A stretch of DNA of 64,000 nt from Nocardia sp. NBC_01329 (GCF_035956715.1 NZ_CP108381.1:2046001-2110000); one strand, 5' to 3'; shown: positions 7,572 to 15,832, counted from the first letter of the stretch. Translations and numbers: made by a program. Notes: generated by a model from the sequence alone, not told the origin.

Positions 7572-8246
7572 ATGAGCGAGAACCGCACCGCCGGTGTACG
7601 TAATGGCGGCAGGATCGCGGGTGTCGGTGCCGCGGCCGCTGTGGCCGTGGGCCTGCTGTCGACGGGCGCCGCGAATGCCGATGCCTTCGTGGCTCTGCCC
7701 GACGGCCAGAAAGCCGGCCCCGGAGTGACCATCACCCGTACGGGTGAGCATGCCGTCGTTTCGCCTTCCATGGCGGCCAACGGCGCGGGCCGCGTGGTCT
7801 GGGTCTCCGGAAACGCTGTCGCCGACGTGGCTGTGACGCCCAAAGGTGAGCCGGGCCCGAACAACGGTCCGACCGGGGCGGACGGCACCAACAACTCGTC
7901 CACGCACGGCGCCTCGCAGCTCAACACCGGCTATATCGTCGGTTGCCAGGTGAGCCTCGGCGAGGATGCGATCGGTCTCGGAGCTTCCGCGAATCTGTCT
8001 CTCGACGGCGGTGGAGTCGGCGGCTCGGTCGGGCTCGAACTGGGCCCGGGCGACGTCGAGTTCGTGCAGATCGACTACAAGGACATCACGAAGCCCGGCC
8101 GGTACTCCGTGGAGTACCAGGATGCCGAGATCGAGATCCAGGGTTGCGCGGGTTACGCGCAGGCGCGGTCGTACACGGTCGTCGAGATCATCGGCGACCA
8201 CTACTCGAAGACCACGCTGTACGGGCAGCCGTTCAGCATCGGCTGA
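7572..8246 (+). CDS. MspA-family porin, first of a tandem pair
   Basis: The 224-residue precursor has an Ala-rich signal peptide ending near ANADA. The MspA-type features follow: GYIVGCQV in the middle, a Gly-rich beta region, and the C-terminal CAGYAQARSYTVVEI with a YGQPFSIG end. MspA porins are octameric channels in the mycolic-acid outer membrane that admit small hydrophilic solutes. I chose ATG 7572 because AGGGGA precedes it; the frame is open further upstream but without a ribosome site. Compared with the second copy it carries an extra Gly/Asn-rich stretch around residues 95-115. Confidence 0.82.
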   Translation: MSENRTAGVRNGGRIAGVGAAAAVAVGLLSTGAANADAFVALPDGQKAGPGVTITRTGEHAVVSPSMAANGAGRVVWVSGNAVADVAVTPKGEPGPNNGPTGADGTNNSSTHGASQLNTGYIVGCQVSLGEDAIGLGASANLSLDGGGVGGSVGLELGPGDVEFVQIDYKDITKPGRYSVEYQDAEIEIQGCAGYAQARSYTVVEIIGDHYSKTTLYGQPFSIG

Positions 8247-8327
8247 GCTGTCGCGCCCCGTCCACGTCGCATCGAACCGAACTTCCTCGCGCAGCCCGCG
8301 AGCTCTCCCTTCGAAGGGTATGACCCC

Positions 8328-8993
8328 ATGATCAACCGCAAGAATCTGGCGCGCCTGGCCGGCGTCGGCGCCGCCACCACCATCGCGCTGGGCCTGTTCT
8401 CGACCGGGGCCGCCAGCGCCGACACCTTTGTGCCGCTGCCCGGCGGCGAACTGGTCAAGACACTGTCCGACGGCACGGTGGTGACCGTGCGCATGGTCGG
8501 CGAATCGGCCACCATCAGCCCGTCCATGGGTGCCACTCCGGTGCACCGCAACGCGTGGGCCTCCGGTAGCGCGCAGGTCGAGATCGCCGGCGGCGAGGAC
8601 GTGGGCGGCAGGATCTTCCCCGGCTATGTCGTGGGTTGCCAGGTGAACATCGACGGCGGCGGTGCCCAGGGTGGCGCCGGCGCGGAGGTCGATACCGAGG
8701 GCGCCGTGAGCCCGAGCGCCGAAACCGGCGGCAACCTCACCGTCGGGCCCGGCCAGGCGAAGTCCTTCTATGTCCTCGATATCGAGAGCCCGGACGACTA
8801 CGGCAGTGAGGACCACGCGACCAACAACCAGTTCGAGGGCAACAGCGGTTCGGTGACCTGGTCCGATCAGACCATCGGGCTGAGCGGCTGCGGCGGTTAC
8901 GCGCAGGCCCGGTCCTTCGTCAAGGTCGAGGTGGAGACCGAGAACGTGATCACCTTCGTGACACTGTGGGGTCAGCCGTTCAGCCTCGGCTGA
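8328..8993 (+). CDS. MspA-family porin, second of a tandem pair
   Basis: The 221-residue precursor is paralogous to the gene 81 bp upstream. It has the same signal-peptide pattern ending GAASADTF, GYVVGCQVNIDGGG, and the C-terminal GCGGYAQARSFVKVEVE with WGQPFSLG. Such proteins form passive outer-membrane channels in mycolata. A GAAGGG ribosome site precedes the ATG. The two copies are clearly diverged rather than recently duplicated. A perfect hairpin 31 bp after the stop probably terminates a two-gene transcript. Confidence 0.84.
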   Translation: MINRKNLARLAGVGAATTIALGLFSTGAASADTFVPLPGGELVKTLSDGTVVTVRMVGESATISPSMGATPVHRNAWASGSAQVEIAGGEDVGGRIFPGYVVGCQVNIDGGGAQGGAGAEVDTEGAVSPSAETGGNLTVGPGQAKSFYVLDIESPDDYGSEDHATNNQFEGNSGSVTWSDQTIGLSGCGGYAQARSFVKVEVETENVITFVTLWGQPFSLG

Positions 8994-9024
8994 CCGAGCG
9001 CTGAACCGACATATCGGCACGAAT

Positions 9025-9054
9025 ACGGGCCTGCCGCAGCTGCGGCAGGCCCGT
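9025..9054 (+). terminator. Hairpin terminator after the porin pair
   Basis: This is a 30-nt perfect palindrome with 15-bp arms (left arm ACGGGCCTGCCGCAG) and no loop bases outside the centre. It lacks a clear T-run, as is usual for actinobacterial terminators, and stands 31 bp after the second porin stop. Confidence 0.65.
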
Positions 9055-9163
9055 ACCTTGGTTGATGAACAAGCAGGACACCGAGGCAGGTCGCAGACTG
9101 CTGCAGTCCTCGTTCCAGCTCCGCACGCGCCAGGAGCTTGGTGGGGACTGTGTATTTTTTAAG

Positions 9164-10778
9164 GGCTCTGGCCCACTTTCGGTGGTGCCTGTGAGGTGAG
9201 GGCGGCACGATATCCGGGTGGATTAGGTGAGTGTTGTTGTCGGCGTGGTGTTTTCGGGTTTGGCGCCTCTGGTTGTCGAGGATGTGGGTGTGGCGGGTTC
9301 GCGGCTGGTGGTCCAGGCCCGGACTCCCAGTGGTGTGGCGGAATGCCCGGGTTGTGGTGCGGGATCGGCCCGCGTTCATGGTGTTCACGAGCGGCGGCTG
9401 GCCGATCTGCCGGTCGATGGCCGCAGCGTGATGGTGCGGGTGCGTGTCCGGCGCCTCTACTGCCCGACACAGGGATGTCAGCGAACGTTCCGGGAACAGG
9501 TCCCCGGCGTGCTGGAACGCTATCAGCGGCGCACTGCTCGGCTGACCGGACACGTGCGTGCGACGGTGCGGGAGCTGGCCGGACGGGCCGCGGTCCGAAC
9601 GCTGCGGCGGTGGTCGGTGCGATTGTCGCGGCAAACCGCGGTGCGGGTGCTGCTCGGCATCCCGCTGCAAGGCCAGAAGGTGCCGAGGGTGCTCAGTGTG
9701 GATGATTTCGCTTTGCTGCGCCGCCACCGATACGGGACCGTGCTGATCGACGGTGCGACCCACCAGCGTGTCGATGTCCTGCCCGACCGCCGCTCCGCCA
9801 CCCTGGAAACGTGGTTGCGGGCCCATCCCGGCGTCGAGTTCGTCGTGCGAGACGGGTCGGCGACCTATGCCGAAGCGATCCGCCGTGGGGCCCCGACCGC
9901 GATCCAGATCGCCGACCGCTGGCACCTGTGGCACAACCTGGTCCGAGCAGCGGAGAAGGTGGTCGCCGCCCACGCCCGCTGCTGGGCTGCAGCCGGCCCG
10001 AAACGCCGGCAGTTGACCCGCGAAACCACCACCCTCGCCCGCTGGCACGCCATCCACGACCTCCTCGACCACGGGGTCGGACTCATGGACTGCGCCCGCC
10101 GACTCGGCCTCGGCCTCAATACCGTCAAACGGTATTCCCGCGTCAACGAACCCGAAAAGCTGCGCCGCCCAACGCAATACCGGGCCAGTCTCGTCGACCC
10201 CTACCGCGATCACCTGCGCACCCGCCGCGCCACAGAACCCGGCGTCGCCGTCACTACCCTGCTGGCCGAGATCACTGATCTCGGCTACACCGGCAGTCTG
10301 AACCTCCTGCACAAGTACCTGAATCAGGGCCGCGCCGAGACCGATCGGGTCATGCCCTCGCCCCGGCGGCTCACCTCCTGGATCACTACCCGCCCCAGTG
10401 AACTGGGCGAGCAGCGGCACGCTCATCTCAGCGAGTTGCTGGCGGCCTGCCCGGACCTGACGGTGCTCGCGGAGTTGGTGAGCAGGTTCGCCCGCATCGT
10501 CACCGAACACCGCGGCCGTGACCTCGACGACTGGATGACCAGCGCCCGCGCTGCGGCGCTACCCGAACTCGACCCGTTCCTGCGCGGCATCGACCGCGAC
10601 TACCACGCGGTCCTGGCCGGACTCTGCATGCCCTACAGCAACGGCCCGATCGAAGGCGTGAACACGAAAACCGCACTGATCAAACGACAAATGTATGGCC
10701 GCGCCGGGTTCCGGCTACTCCGCCACCGCATCCTCCTGGCCTGAACCCACCAGCCACCCCCGAAAGTGGGCCAGAGCC
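9164..10778 (+). mobile_element. Insertion sequence of the ISL3 family, intact
   Basis: The element is 1,615 bp and is bounded by perfect 19-bp inverted repeats: GGCTCTGGCCCACTTTCGG at 9164-9182 and its complement at 10760-10778. One full-length transposase gene fills it. No 8-bp target duplication is visible at the outer edges, so either the flanks have rearranged or recombination removed it. The right flank carries an IS3-type orfA relic. Confidence 0.88.
9227..10744 (+). CDS. ISL3-family transposase
   Basis: The 505-residue protein has an N-terminal zinc-ribbon-like region (CPGCGAGSARVHGVHER, CPTQGCQRTF). The DDE domain characteristic of ISL3 follows: VLSVDDFALLRRHRYGTVL, then VVRDGSATYAEAI and IADRWHLWHNL, and late in the protein PYSNGPIEGVNTKTALIKR with the catalytic Glu. 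It starts at GTG 9227. The frame is uninterrupted and the inverted repeats are perfect, so the element is probably still mobile. Confidence 0.92.
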   Translation: MSVVVGVVFSGLAPLVVEDVGVAGSRLVVQARTPSGVAECPGCGAGSARVHGVHERRLADLPVDGRSVMVRVRVRRLYCPTQGCQRTFREQVPGVLERYQRRTARLTGHVRATVRELAGRAAVRTLRRWSVRLSRQTAVRVLLGIPLQGQKVPRVLSVDDFALLRRHRYGTVLIDGATHQRVDVLPDRRSATLETWLRAHPGVEFVVRDGSATYAEAIRRGAPTAIQIADRWHLWHNLVRAAEKVVAAHARCWAAAGPKRRQLTRETTTLARWHAIHDLLDHGVGLMDCARRLGLGLNTVKRYSRVNEPEKLRRPTQYRASLVDPYRDHLRTRRATEPGVAVTTLLAEITDLGYTGSLNLLHKYLNQGRAETDRVMPSPRRLTSWITTRPSELGEQRHAHLSELLAACPDLTVLAELVSRFARIVTEHRGRDLDDWMTSARAAALPELDPFLRGIDRDYHAVLAGLCMPYSNGPIEGVNTKTALIKRQMYGRAGFRLLRHRILLA

Positions 10779-10794
10779 TATAGCGAGATAGTCC

Positions 10795-10886
10795 CGCTTG
10801 GTGGGGATCGCCCGATCCACGTAACCGTTGAGCACGGTGTTCTCGCGTTCGAGTTCTCTGAGTTTCTTTGCGTCATCGGCTTTCAA
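10795..10886 (-). pseudogene. Relic of an IS3-type orfA coiled-coil region
   Basis: On the minus strand the frame reads KADDAKKLRELERENTVLNG, the leucine-zipper end of IS3-family OrfA proteins. It is followed by sequence with no further similarity. It directly borders the right end of the ISL3 element, so the ISL3 insertion or a later deletion truncated it. Confidence 0.5.
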
Positions 10887-10920
10887 AGGGGGTAGTGGTG
10901 CATATGGCCGGGATCCGGCG

Positions 10921-11241
10921 CTAAGCCTGAACGGTTTCGTCGCTCGACGAGCGGTGCTGCGGCGCTGGTGGTTTCATAGCTGTGCGTGATGAGAGTTCGG
11001 CTGGTGGGTATGGCCGGTTCGGGGTGCTGTCCCGTGTTGAGCCGGTGATCGCCTTGGGGAGCTTGATGTCGTAGAGGATCTGCCGCCACTCCGATGCCGG
11101 CGGGGTCTTCTCCCCATTCGCCGACCGATGCCGGATGTCGGCCTCGGCCGCCTGGTCGAAGTCCAGGGTCGTCGACAGGTACAGCCGCTGGCGCGGATTC
11201 AGCCCCGCCCACCCGGCGGCGGCCTTGCCCGCTGCGGTCAT
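10921..11241 (-). CDS. Hypothetical protein, probably truncated, coupled to the gene at 11238
   Basis: This 106-residue frame begins at an ATG that overlaps the stop of the upstream 47-residue gene (ATGA). Its first ~55 residues look like a folded protein (GLNPRQRLYLSTTLDFDQAA, PPASEWRQILYDIKLPKAI). The last ~45 are Pro/Ser/Arg-rich and appear to be read-through of foreign DNA, so the original 3' end seems to have been lost. I do not recognise the family with confidence. Both genes are on the minus strand between IS remnants. Confidence 0.4.
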   Translation of the reverse strand: MTAAGKAAAGWAGLNPRQRLYLSTTLDFDQAAEADIRHRSANGEKTPPASEWRQILYDIKLPKAITGSTRDSTPNRPYPPAELSSRTAMKPPAPQHRSSSDETVQA

Positions 11242-11381
11242 CGCCGCGCAAGCTGCCCGACGACGCGGGCGAGTTCGGGCAGACCGGCCTCGTGCAACCG
11301 GGTGGCCAGGGCTTCGTCGGTGAGGATGTCGTCGCCGAGCATCGCCTCGATCTCGTTGAACTTCGCCGTGTCGATCGCCAT
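11238..11381 (-). CDS. Small helical hypothetical protein (47 residues)
   Basis: The product begins MAIDTAKFNEIEAMLGDDIL and is acidic and helical. A good ribosome site (GAGGGAG, 7 nt spacing) precedes the ATG at 11381. The same frame extends upstream, but that part is the IS1380 relic read in frame, so 11381 is the real start. The stop overlaps the next start by ATGA, indicating translational coupling. The function is unknown. The pair looks like a fragment of an accessory operon stranded among insertion sequences. Confidence 0.45.
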   Translation of the reverse strand: MAIDTAKFNEIEAMLGDDILTDEALATRLHEAGLPELARVVGQLARR

Positions 11382-11399
11382 CAGGGTCTCCCTCGTCCT

Positions 11400-11829
11400 A
11401 TGGGGATCGACCCGCTGACACAGCCGTGACAGGTGCACACCCAGCACCGATTCGAGCTAGCGGGCGTGCCCGAAACTGAATTCCCGCAACAAAGTGCCGA
11501 TCGTGGACGGCCATACACCTGGTGGAACACCCTGGGCATTCCGCCGCTGCGCAGCACACCGACATCATCGGTGCTGTCGGCACCAGCGCACGTCCCTGCG
11601 ATCAGCGTCGTCAGCTTCGGCCCGGCGTTTGAGCTCCGGAGCGGATCCGCGGCTCGCTGATCGCTACCTTCTGCGTCAGGAGTTCACTCAGCCCGGTCCG
11701 CTCGGCCAACCGCATCACCGGAACCAGCCCGGCCAGCGACACCAGACTCTGATCATCGAACACCGCTGACTCCGCGGCGCACCTATGCAAACTTGCACCC
11801 GAAGTGCCCTTCTGAACCGGAACGATCAC
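11400..11829 (-). pseudogene. IS1380-type transposase, N-terminal relic with frameshifts
   Basis: On the minus strand the frame opens with GTSGASLHRCAAESAVFDDQ and LVSLAGLVPVMRLAERTGLS. It then shifts frame near 11640 to KLTTLIAGTCAGAD and LRSGGMPRVF, and shifts again to GTLLREFSFGHAR, a stop, and LESVLGVHLSRL. These are successive pieces of an IS1380-family transposase. There are at least two frameshifts and one nonsense codon, and the catalytic C-terminal two thirds are missing, so it is inactive. Confidence 0.7.
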
Positions 11830-12236
11830 TGCCTCAACAACAGCGATCTTCCCAGCTCAAAGGGCACTTCTCCATTCACGCCACACAAACCCGGCAGTAA
11901 CCGATCGGTGGATCGAGGCTTAGGCGGCCGCACGCCACCGAAGGCGCGGTCTCGGTATGCGACATCTCCTACTTCCTGTCCAGAATCGAACTGAAGAAGA
12001 GTGATATGGCCCGCATGACCACCAGCAGTTCCCCAAGCATCCGGAACGTCACATCACCGAAATCCAGCTTCGCTTCCTCCCCGAAGTGATGGGGCCGGCG
12101 GATGGACACCTCGGCAGGCTCGCCCCCGGCCTCGGCCCTGATCTGGGGTTTGCGTTCGGCGTCGTAGTCACGCCTGCGCGAGGTGTCTGATCCGACTCGA
12201 ACCGAGGTCGAACGATCGGCTGTCGCAGTTGCGCTC
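11830..12236. other. Intergenic debris; possible gene tail on the minus strand
   Basis: No complete gene is visible. On the minus strand an open frame without a credible start or ribosome site ends at 11969 with LGELLVVMRAISLFFSS near its C-terminus, directly after the P450 stop. It could be the tail of a decayed gene. The rest is probably the outer end of the IS1380 relic. Confidence 0.25.
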
Positions 12237-13478
12237 TCAGTTCCAGGTCAGTTCGAGGCGGTCCACACCTTGACTGATAGGGGAGGCCGGGTAGGTCAGC
12301 TGCTGTTGTTCGACCAACGCGAGGCCCGGGAGCCGTGCGGCGAGTCGCTCGAGCGCGATCTTCGCTTCGGCCCGAGCCAATGGCGCACCGATGCAGAAGT
12401 GTGCGCCGCGGCCGAATGAAAGGTGCGAGTTGAGGTTTGCGCGATCCGGATCGAAGACTCCTGGCCGCGGAAAGACGGACAGATCGTGATTGGCCGCCGC
12501 GAACACGACCCAAACGGTGGCACGTGCCGGGATCTGGACTCCGCCGAGTTCCGTTGCGCGGGTCGTGGTGCGGAACAGCCCGCGCACCGCCGACTTCACT
12601 CGCAGAACCTCCTCGATGACCTGCGGAATGGTGTCGGGCGCGGCCACGACAGAGTCCCAGCGTGCCGGATCGCTGAGCAGCACAAGCAGGGCGTTGCCGA
12701 TGAGATCGGTCGTGGTGACGTTGCCGCCGATCAAGGTCTGCGCGGCAATGCTGATGATCTGCTCGACCGCGAGCGTCTCGCCCTCCTTCGACAACAGGTC
12801 GCTGAGAAGGTCGTCACCAGGTTCTTCACGGCGCTCGGCAACGCGCGCCTGGAGGTATTCCGCCAGCTCGGCCATACTGGTGGCGCATCGGAGGAGATCC
12901 GCATCCGGCAGCACGGGATTCGACATCAGAAATGCGTCGTCGGACCATCGCTGGAAATCGGCGTAGGCGTGCGGTTCGACGCCGATGATGCGCGAGATCA
13001 CCCGTACCGGAAGAGGAACGGCGAAATGCGCCACGATATCGACCCGGCCCCGCGCTATGAACGTATCGATGAGGTCATCGGCGATCTGGGTGATTTCGGG
13101 TACCCGCAGGTTGACCTTGCCGGGCGTGAATGCCTGGTTCGCCGCGCGCCGCAGTCGCGAGTGATCGGGCGGGTCGGTGTTGATCAGGCTCGGGTAACCC
13201 TGGGGGAAGCCGAGCGGGAGCCGCGAACGCAATTGTGCCGGTACGGGTTTGAAATTCAGCGAGTCCCGCGAGGTGAAGGTGTCGGTGTCGTGGGTGACTT
13301 GGAGTACCTCGCGGTAGCCGGTGACCGCCCAGAATCCGGCGCTCTCGACATAGAACACCGGCGCTTCGCGCTGGGCCGATTCCCACAGGGGGTAGGGGTC
13401 GGCCAAGTGCGCGGGATCGAAGGGTTGATAGGCATCGAGCGCGGGACAGAGCGTCGGCCGATGGGGCGAGAGTTCCAT
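12237..13478 (-). CDS. Cytochrome P450
   Basis: This 413-residue soluble bacterial P450 has the ExxR motif in EEVLRVKSAVRG, the PERF-region equivalent DPDRANLNSHLSFG, and the haem-thiolate loop FGRGAHFCIGAPLARAE. The I-helix reads LIGGNVTTTDLIGNAL: the acidic residue that normally precedes the conserved Thr (AGxE/DTT) is Val here. This may alter proton delivery or reflect an unusual reaction. The start ATG at 13478 follows GAGG with 7-nt spacing. No ferredoxin or reductase gene is adjacent. It lies between an IS1380 relic and an IS3 element, so it is isolated from any pathway context. Confidence 0.9.
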   Translation of the reverse strand: MELSPHRPTLCPALDAYQPFDPAHLADPYPLWESAQREAPVFYVESAGFWAVTGYREVLQVTHDTDTFTSRDSLNFKPVPAQLRSRLPLGFPQGYPSLINTDPPDHSRLRRAANQAFTPGKVNLRVPEITQIADDLIDTFIARGRVDIVAHFAVPLPVRVISRIIGVEPHAYADFQRWSDDAFLMSNPVLPDADLLRCATSMAELAEYLQARVAERREEPGDDLLSDLLSKEGETLAVEQIISIAAQTLIGGNVTTTDLIGNALLVLLSDPARWDSVVAAPDTIPQVIEEVLRVKSAVRGLFRTTTRATELGGVQIPARATVWVVFAAANHDLSVFPRPGVFDPDRANLNSHLSFGRGAHFCIGAPLARAEAKIALERLAARLPGLALVEQQQLTYPASPISQGVDRLELTWN

Positions 13479-13678
13479 GGGTAATCCTCATATTTCCGCA
13501 GGTTCACGGTCCTGCGGATGAATAAATCGGCGGCCGCCTGTCGACAGGTGGCACGATATCACTGCGGGTGGGCCCGATGCGGGCCCCTTTCGGCATTCAT
13601 GGACGAGAGCGGCGAACAAAGACGTCGATCGTGACGCTTTGTGATACGGGCTCGGGGGAATACGGTGCCCAGCCGGTA

Positions 13679-13706
13679 GCCGGGCGGCCCGGCGAGGCCG
13701 CCCGGC
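13679..13706 (+). terminator. Strong hairpin, orphan terminator
   Basis: Perfect 11-bp arms (GCCGGGCGGCC and its complement) enclose a 6-nt loop, followed by TTGTC. No gene on the + strand ends just before it, and the P450 gene starts on the other side. The gene it served may have been lost when the IS3 element or a deletion arrived. Confidence 0.5.
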
Positions 13707-13839
13707 TTGTCATCAATCGGATTCGACTCGGATGCACACGGTTATCATGGCCGTAACCCGGCGGCGGGGTTCTGTGGATTTCGTTTCGACATGGTTTGAG
13801 GGGCCCGGCAGATTCCGGACAGCGGCCTGAAGGGCTATT

Positions 13840-14721
13840 TCATGCTGCCGTCTGCCGATTCAGGTAATCGGCGTGCACCTGCAGTGGCGCCTTGTAGCCG
13901 AGTCCCGAGTGAAGACGTTTGCGATTGTAGAAGGTCTCGATGTATTCCACAACTGCGCGCCGTGCCTGATCCCGTGTTTCGAATGTAATTCGATGTAGCC
14001 ATTCGTTCTTCAGGGTGCCGAAGAACGATTCGGCCATGCTGTTGTCCCAGCATACTCCCGTGCGGCCGACATATTGCCGCATGTTCATCTGTCGCAGTTT
14101 CTTTCCGAAATCGTAGCTGGTGTAATTCGAGCCGCGGTCGCTGTGGAATATCGCCCGCGGTCGAATATCGATTCGGGTAGCGGTCATATCGAGTGCGTCG
14201 GCGATCAACGGAGTGCGGTAATGGTCGGACATCGACCAGCCGGCCACCATTTTCGTGTAGCAGTCGAGCACGGCCGCCAAATACAGCCATCCCTGTTTCG
14301 TCCGGATATAGGTGATATCGGAGACGAACTTCTCACCCGGCGCCGTGGCGGTGAAATCACGGGCCACGAGGTCGGGGATCCGGTGGTCGATATCAGCGTC
14401 GGTGGTGACCGGCCGCCATGGTTTCGGCTGGCACGGCACCAGATCCAGCTCCCGCATCAGCTTGCGGACGGTGTCATCGTCGACCTGGTGGCCCGAGGAG
14501 ATCAGCACCGCGTGGACTCGCCGATGCCCGTAGGTGCCGTGGGAGTCGTCGAAGATCGCGGTGATCATCAGTTTCAGTTCTTCACGCCATTTCTCGTTCT
14601 CCGAGGCCGGTCGGGTACACCATTCGTAATAGCCCGATCTGGACACACTCAGGTTCCTGCACATGAAGGCAACAGAGTAGGCCTTCTCCGCGTCCAGTTC
14701 TGCGATGAATTCGTATTTCAC
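13840..14721 (-). CDS. IS3-family transposase OrfB (DDE integrase domain)
   Basis: The 293-residue protein has the HTH_21 region (FDDSHGTYGHRRVHAVL) followed by an rve integrase core. Asp motifs are seen in FVSDITYIRTKQGWLYLAAV and FHSDRGSNYTS, and the catalytic Glu lies in CWDNSMAESFFGTLK. Its ATG overlaps the OrfA stop (ATGA), so it can be made by reinitiation or as a fused product by -1 frameshifting, as in other IS3 elements. Confidence 0.93.
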   Translation of the reverse strand: MKYEFIAELDAEKAYSVAFMCRNLSVSRSGYYEWCTRPASENEKWREELKLMITAIFDDSHGTYGHRRVHAVLISSGHQVDDDTVRKLMRELDLVPCQPKPWRPVTTDADIDHRIPDLVARDFTATAPGEKFVSDITYIRTKQGWLYLAAVLDCYTKMVAGWSMSDHYRTPLIADALDMTATRIDIRPRAIFHSDRGSNYTSYDFGKKLRQMNMRQYVGRTGVCWDNSMAESFFGTLKNEWLHRITFETRDQARRAVVEYIETFYNRKRLHSGLGYKAPLQVHADYLNRQTAA

Positions 14722-15011
14722 TGCTGCCGGCTCGCGAAGAAGGCCGCCGCTTTTTCCAGGAACTCGGCCTTCATCCGGAGCTCACGGTTCTCCCGCTCCA
14801 ACTCACGCAGCCGCGCTCGCTCCGAAATCGCGAGCGGTTCTTCCTCGTCCGGGTGCTTCTTCCGGTAGGCCGCCACCCAATTGGTGAGCGTCCCGGAATT
14901 GATTCCCAGATCCCGTGCGACCGCCGCGATCGAACGACCGTCACTTTCCAGGACTATTTTCACGGCCTCGTCCTTGTACTCTGGTGAGTACTTTTTCCGC
15001 TGCTGAGCCAC
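14718..15011 (-). CDS. IS3-family transposase OrfA (helix-turn-helix, leucine zipper)
   Basis: The 97-residue protein carries a Tnp_1 helix-turn-helix (YSPEYKDEAVKIVLE, SIAAVARDLGINSGTLTNWV) and a C-terminal leucine zipper (RLRELERENRELRMKAEFLE). It binds the element ends and dimerises with OrfB. The frame is intact. Confidence 0.92.
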   Translation of the reverse strand: MAQQRKKYSPEYKDEAVKIVLESDGRSIAAVARDLGINSGTLTNWVAAYRKKHPDEEEPLAISERARLRELERENRELRMKAEFLEKAAAFFASRQQ

Positions 15012-15161
15012 GACCTATTTTCCCTCATATTTCCGTCACTGCCCTATCAGGGGTCACTGTCTGGAGAGGGCCGGGCACCTCAGTTCGCGAAAACTGGTAG
15101 ACAGCCAGACAGTGGTGTGAGACTTCGCGCTGAATTGGGTAACAGATTCGCTGCAGGACAA

Positions 15162-15569
15162 TCAAGGATTCAGTCCTGAATTGGTGACTTGCGTAAGAAC
15201 GCAGATCCACGAATCACCTCGCCTGCTGTACACGTCGGTGGCCCACTCGTCGCGATCGGTGCGCTCGTCGTGGTAGAACTCCGTGTTGGTGACACGGGCT
15301 GTGTACACGGCGAGGTCACCGTACACCTGAATCCGCGGGTCCCCGATTCGGGACATCGCAGAGTGTCGCAATACACCGGAACCCACAGCCTTCAAGAAGT
15401 GCGCGGCCGAGACGAAGCCGTAGTCGGACACGTGCACCCAGTCCTCGGACATGAATTCTCGGATGCGGGTGGCATCGTTGGACACGATTGCCGCGATCCA
15501 GTTCTCTGCCAGCGTTCTGATCTCTTGCTCGGGCGAATCGTATGGGGTCTTGATCTGTGTCGTAGTCAT
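15162..15569 (-). CDS. NTF2-like (DUF4440/SnoaL-type) protein
   Basis: This 135-residue cone-fold protein has AENWIAAIVSNDATRIREFM at the N-terminus, then DWVHVSDYGFV, and a C-terminal WICVLTQVTNSG strand, the layout of the DUF4440 group of the NTF2-like superfamily. These are small enzymes or ligand-binding proteins of varied function. I chose ATG 15569; the frame is open further upstream but that part lies in an IS relic. It is flanked by mobile elements on both sides, so any original partners are gone. Confidence 0.65.
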   Translation of the reverse strand: MTTTQIKTPYDSPEQEIRTLAENWIAAIVSNDATRIREFMSEDWVHVSDYGFVSAAHFLKAVGSGVLRHSAMSRIGDPRIQVYGDLAVYTARVTNTEFYHDERTDRDEWATDVYSRRGDSWICVLTQVTNSGLNP

Positions 15570-15588
15570 GGCCGCAACGCTAACCACG

Positions 15589-15832
15589 TCATTCGGTGCC
15601 CGGCTTGGACGAATGGAACCGAGCCTCCAGCGGCTCGATGGAATGAACTTTCCCGTCCGATCGGTGGACGTCATGTCCGTCGAACAGGCGGATCCCGCAC
15701 CCGAGCAGAATGCGCCAGGCGGTGCGCCCGGCCATCACCGCACCGGCCTCGACGGCTTCGCCGGCCAGGAACTGGAAACCGAACTCCGAGTCGTCGCGGT
15801 GGGCGTCGAACAGGGCCTTCGCCCGATAGACC
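15589..15832 (-). pseudogene. Relic of a second IS3-type transposase
   Basis: On the minus strand KALFDAHRDDSEFGFQFLAG and MAGRTAWRILLGCG resemble the N-terminal part of another IS3-family OrfB subgroup (pattern FDAHRDDPEFGYRFLADE). There is no start codon and no catalytic core. The relic forms the upstream edge of the NTF2-like gene. Confidence 0.45.

Larger units (their letters stand above)
13797..15082 (-). mobile_element. IS3-family insertion sequence, intact, with 3-bp target duplication
   Basis: The element is 1,286 bp with imperfect terminal repeats (TGAGGGGCCCGGC at 13797 and the complement of TGAGGTGCCCGGC at 15082; 20 of 26 bases match). A direct repeat GTT lies on each side (13794-13796 and 15083-15085). 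The TG...CA ends, the two overlapping reading frames and the short target duplication are all typical of IS3 elements. Confidence 0.87.

Noticed and set aside
7143-9020. A 625-codon open frame on the minus strand
   Set aside because: It is antisense to the two MspA porin genes, is low-complexity (Ala/Gly/Arg/Asp) and has no domains. Long antisense frames are common in such GC-rich DNA.
8972-10510. A 512-codon open frame on the minus strand
   Set aside because: It lies opposite the ISL3 transposase, crosses the IS boundary and has no family features.
13568-13756. A 62-codon frame on the + strand before the IS3 element
   Set aside because: It runs through the strong hairpin at 13679-13706 and has no ribosome site or homology-like pattern.
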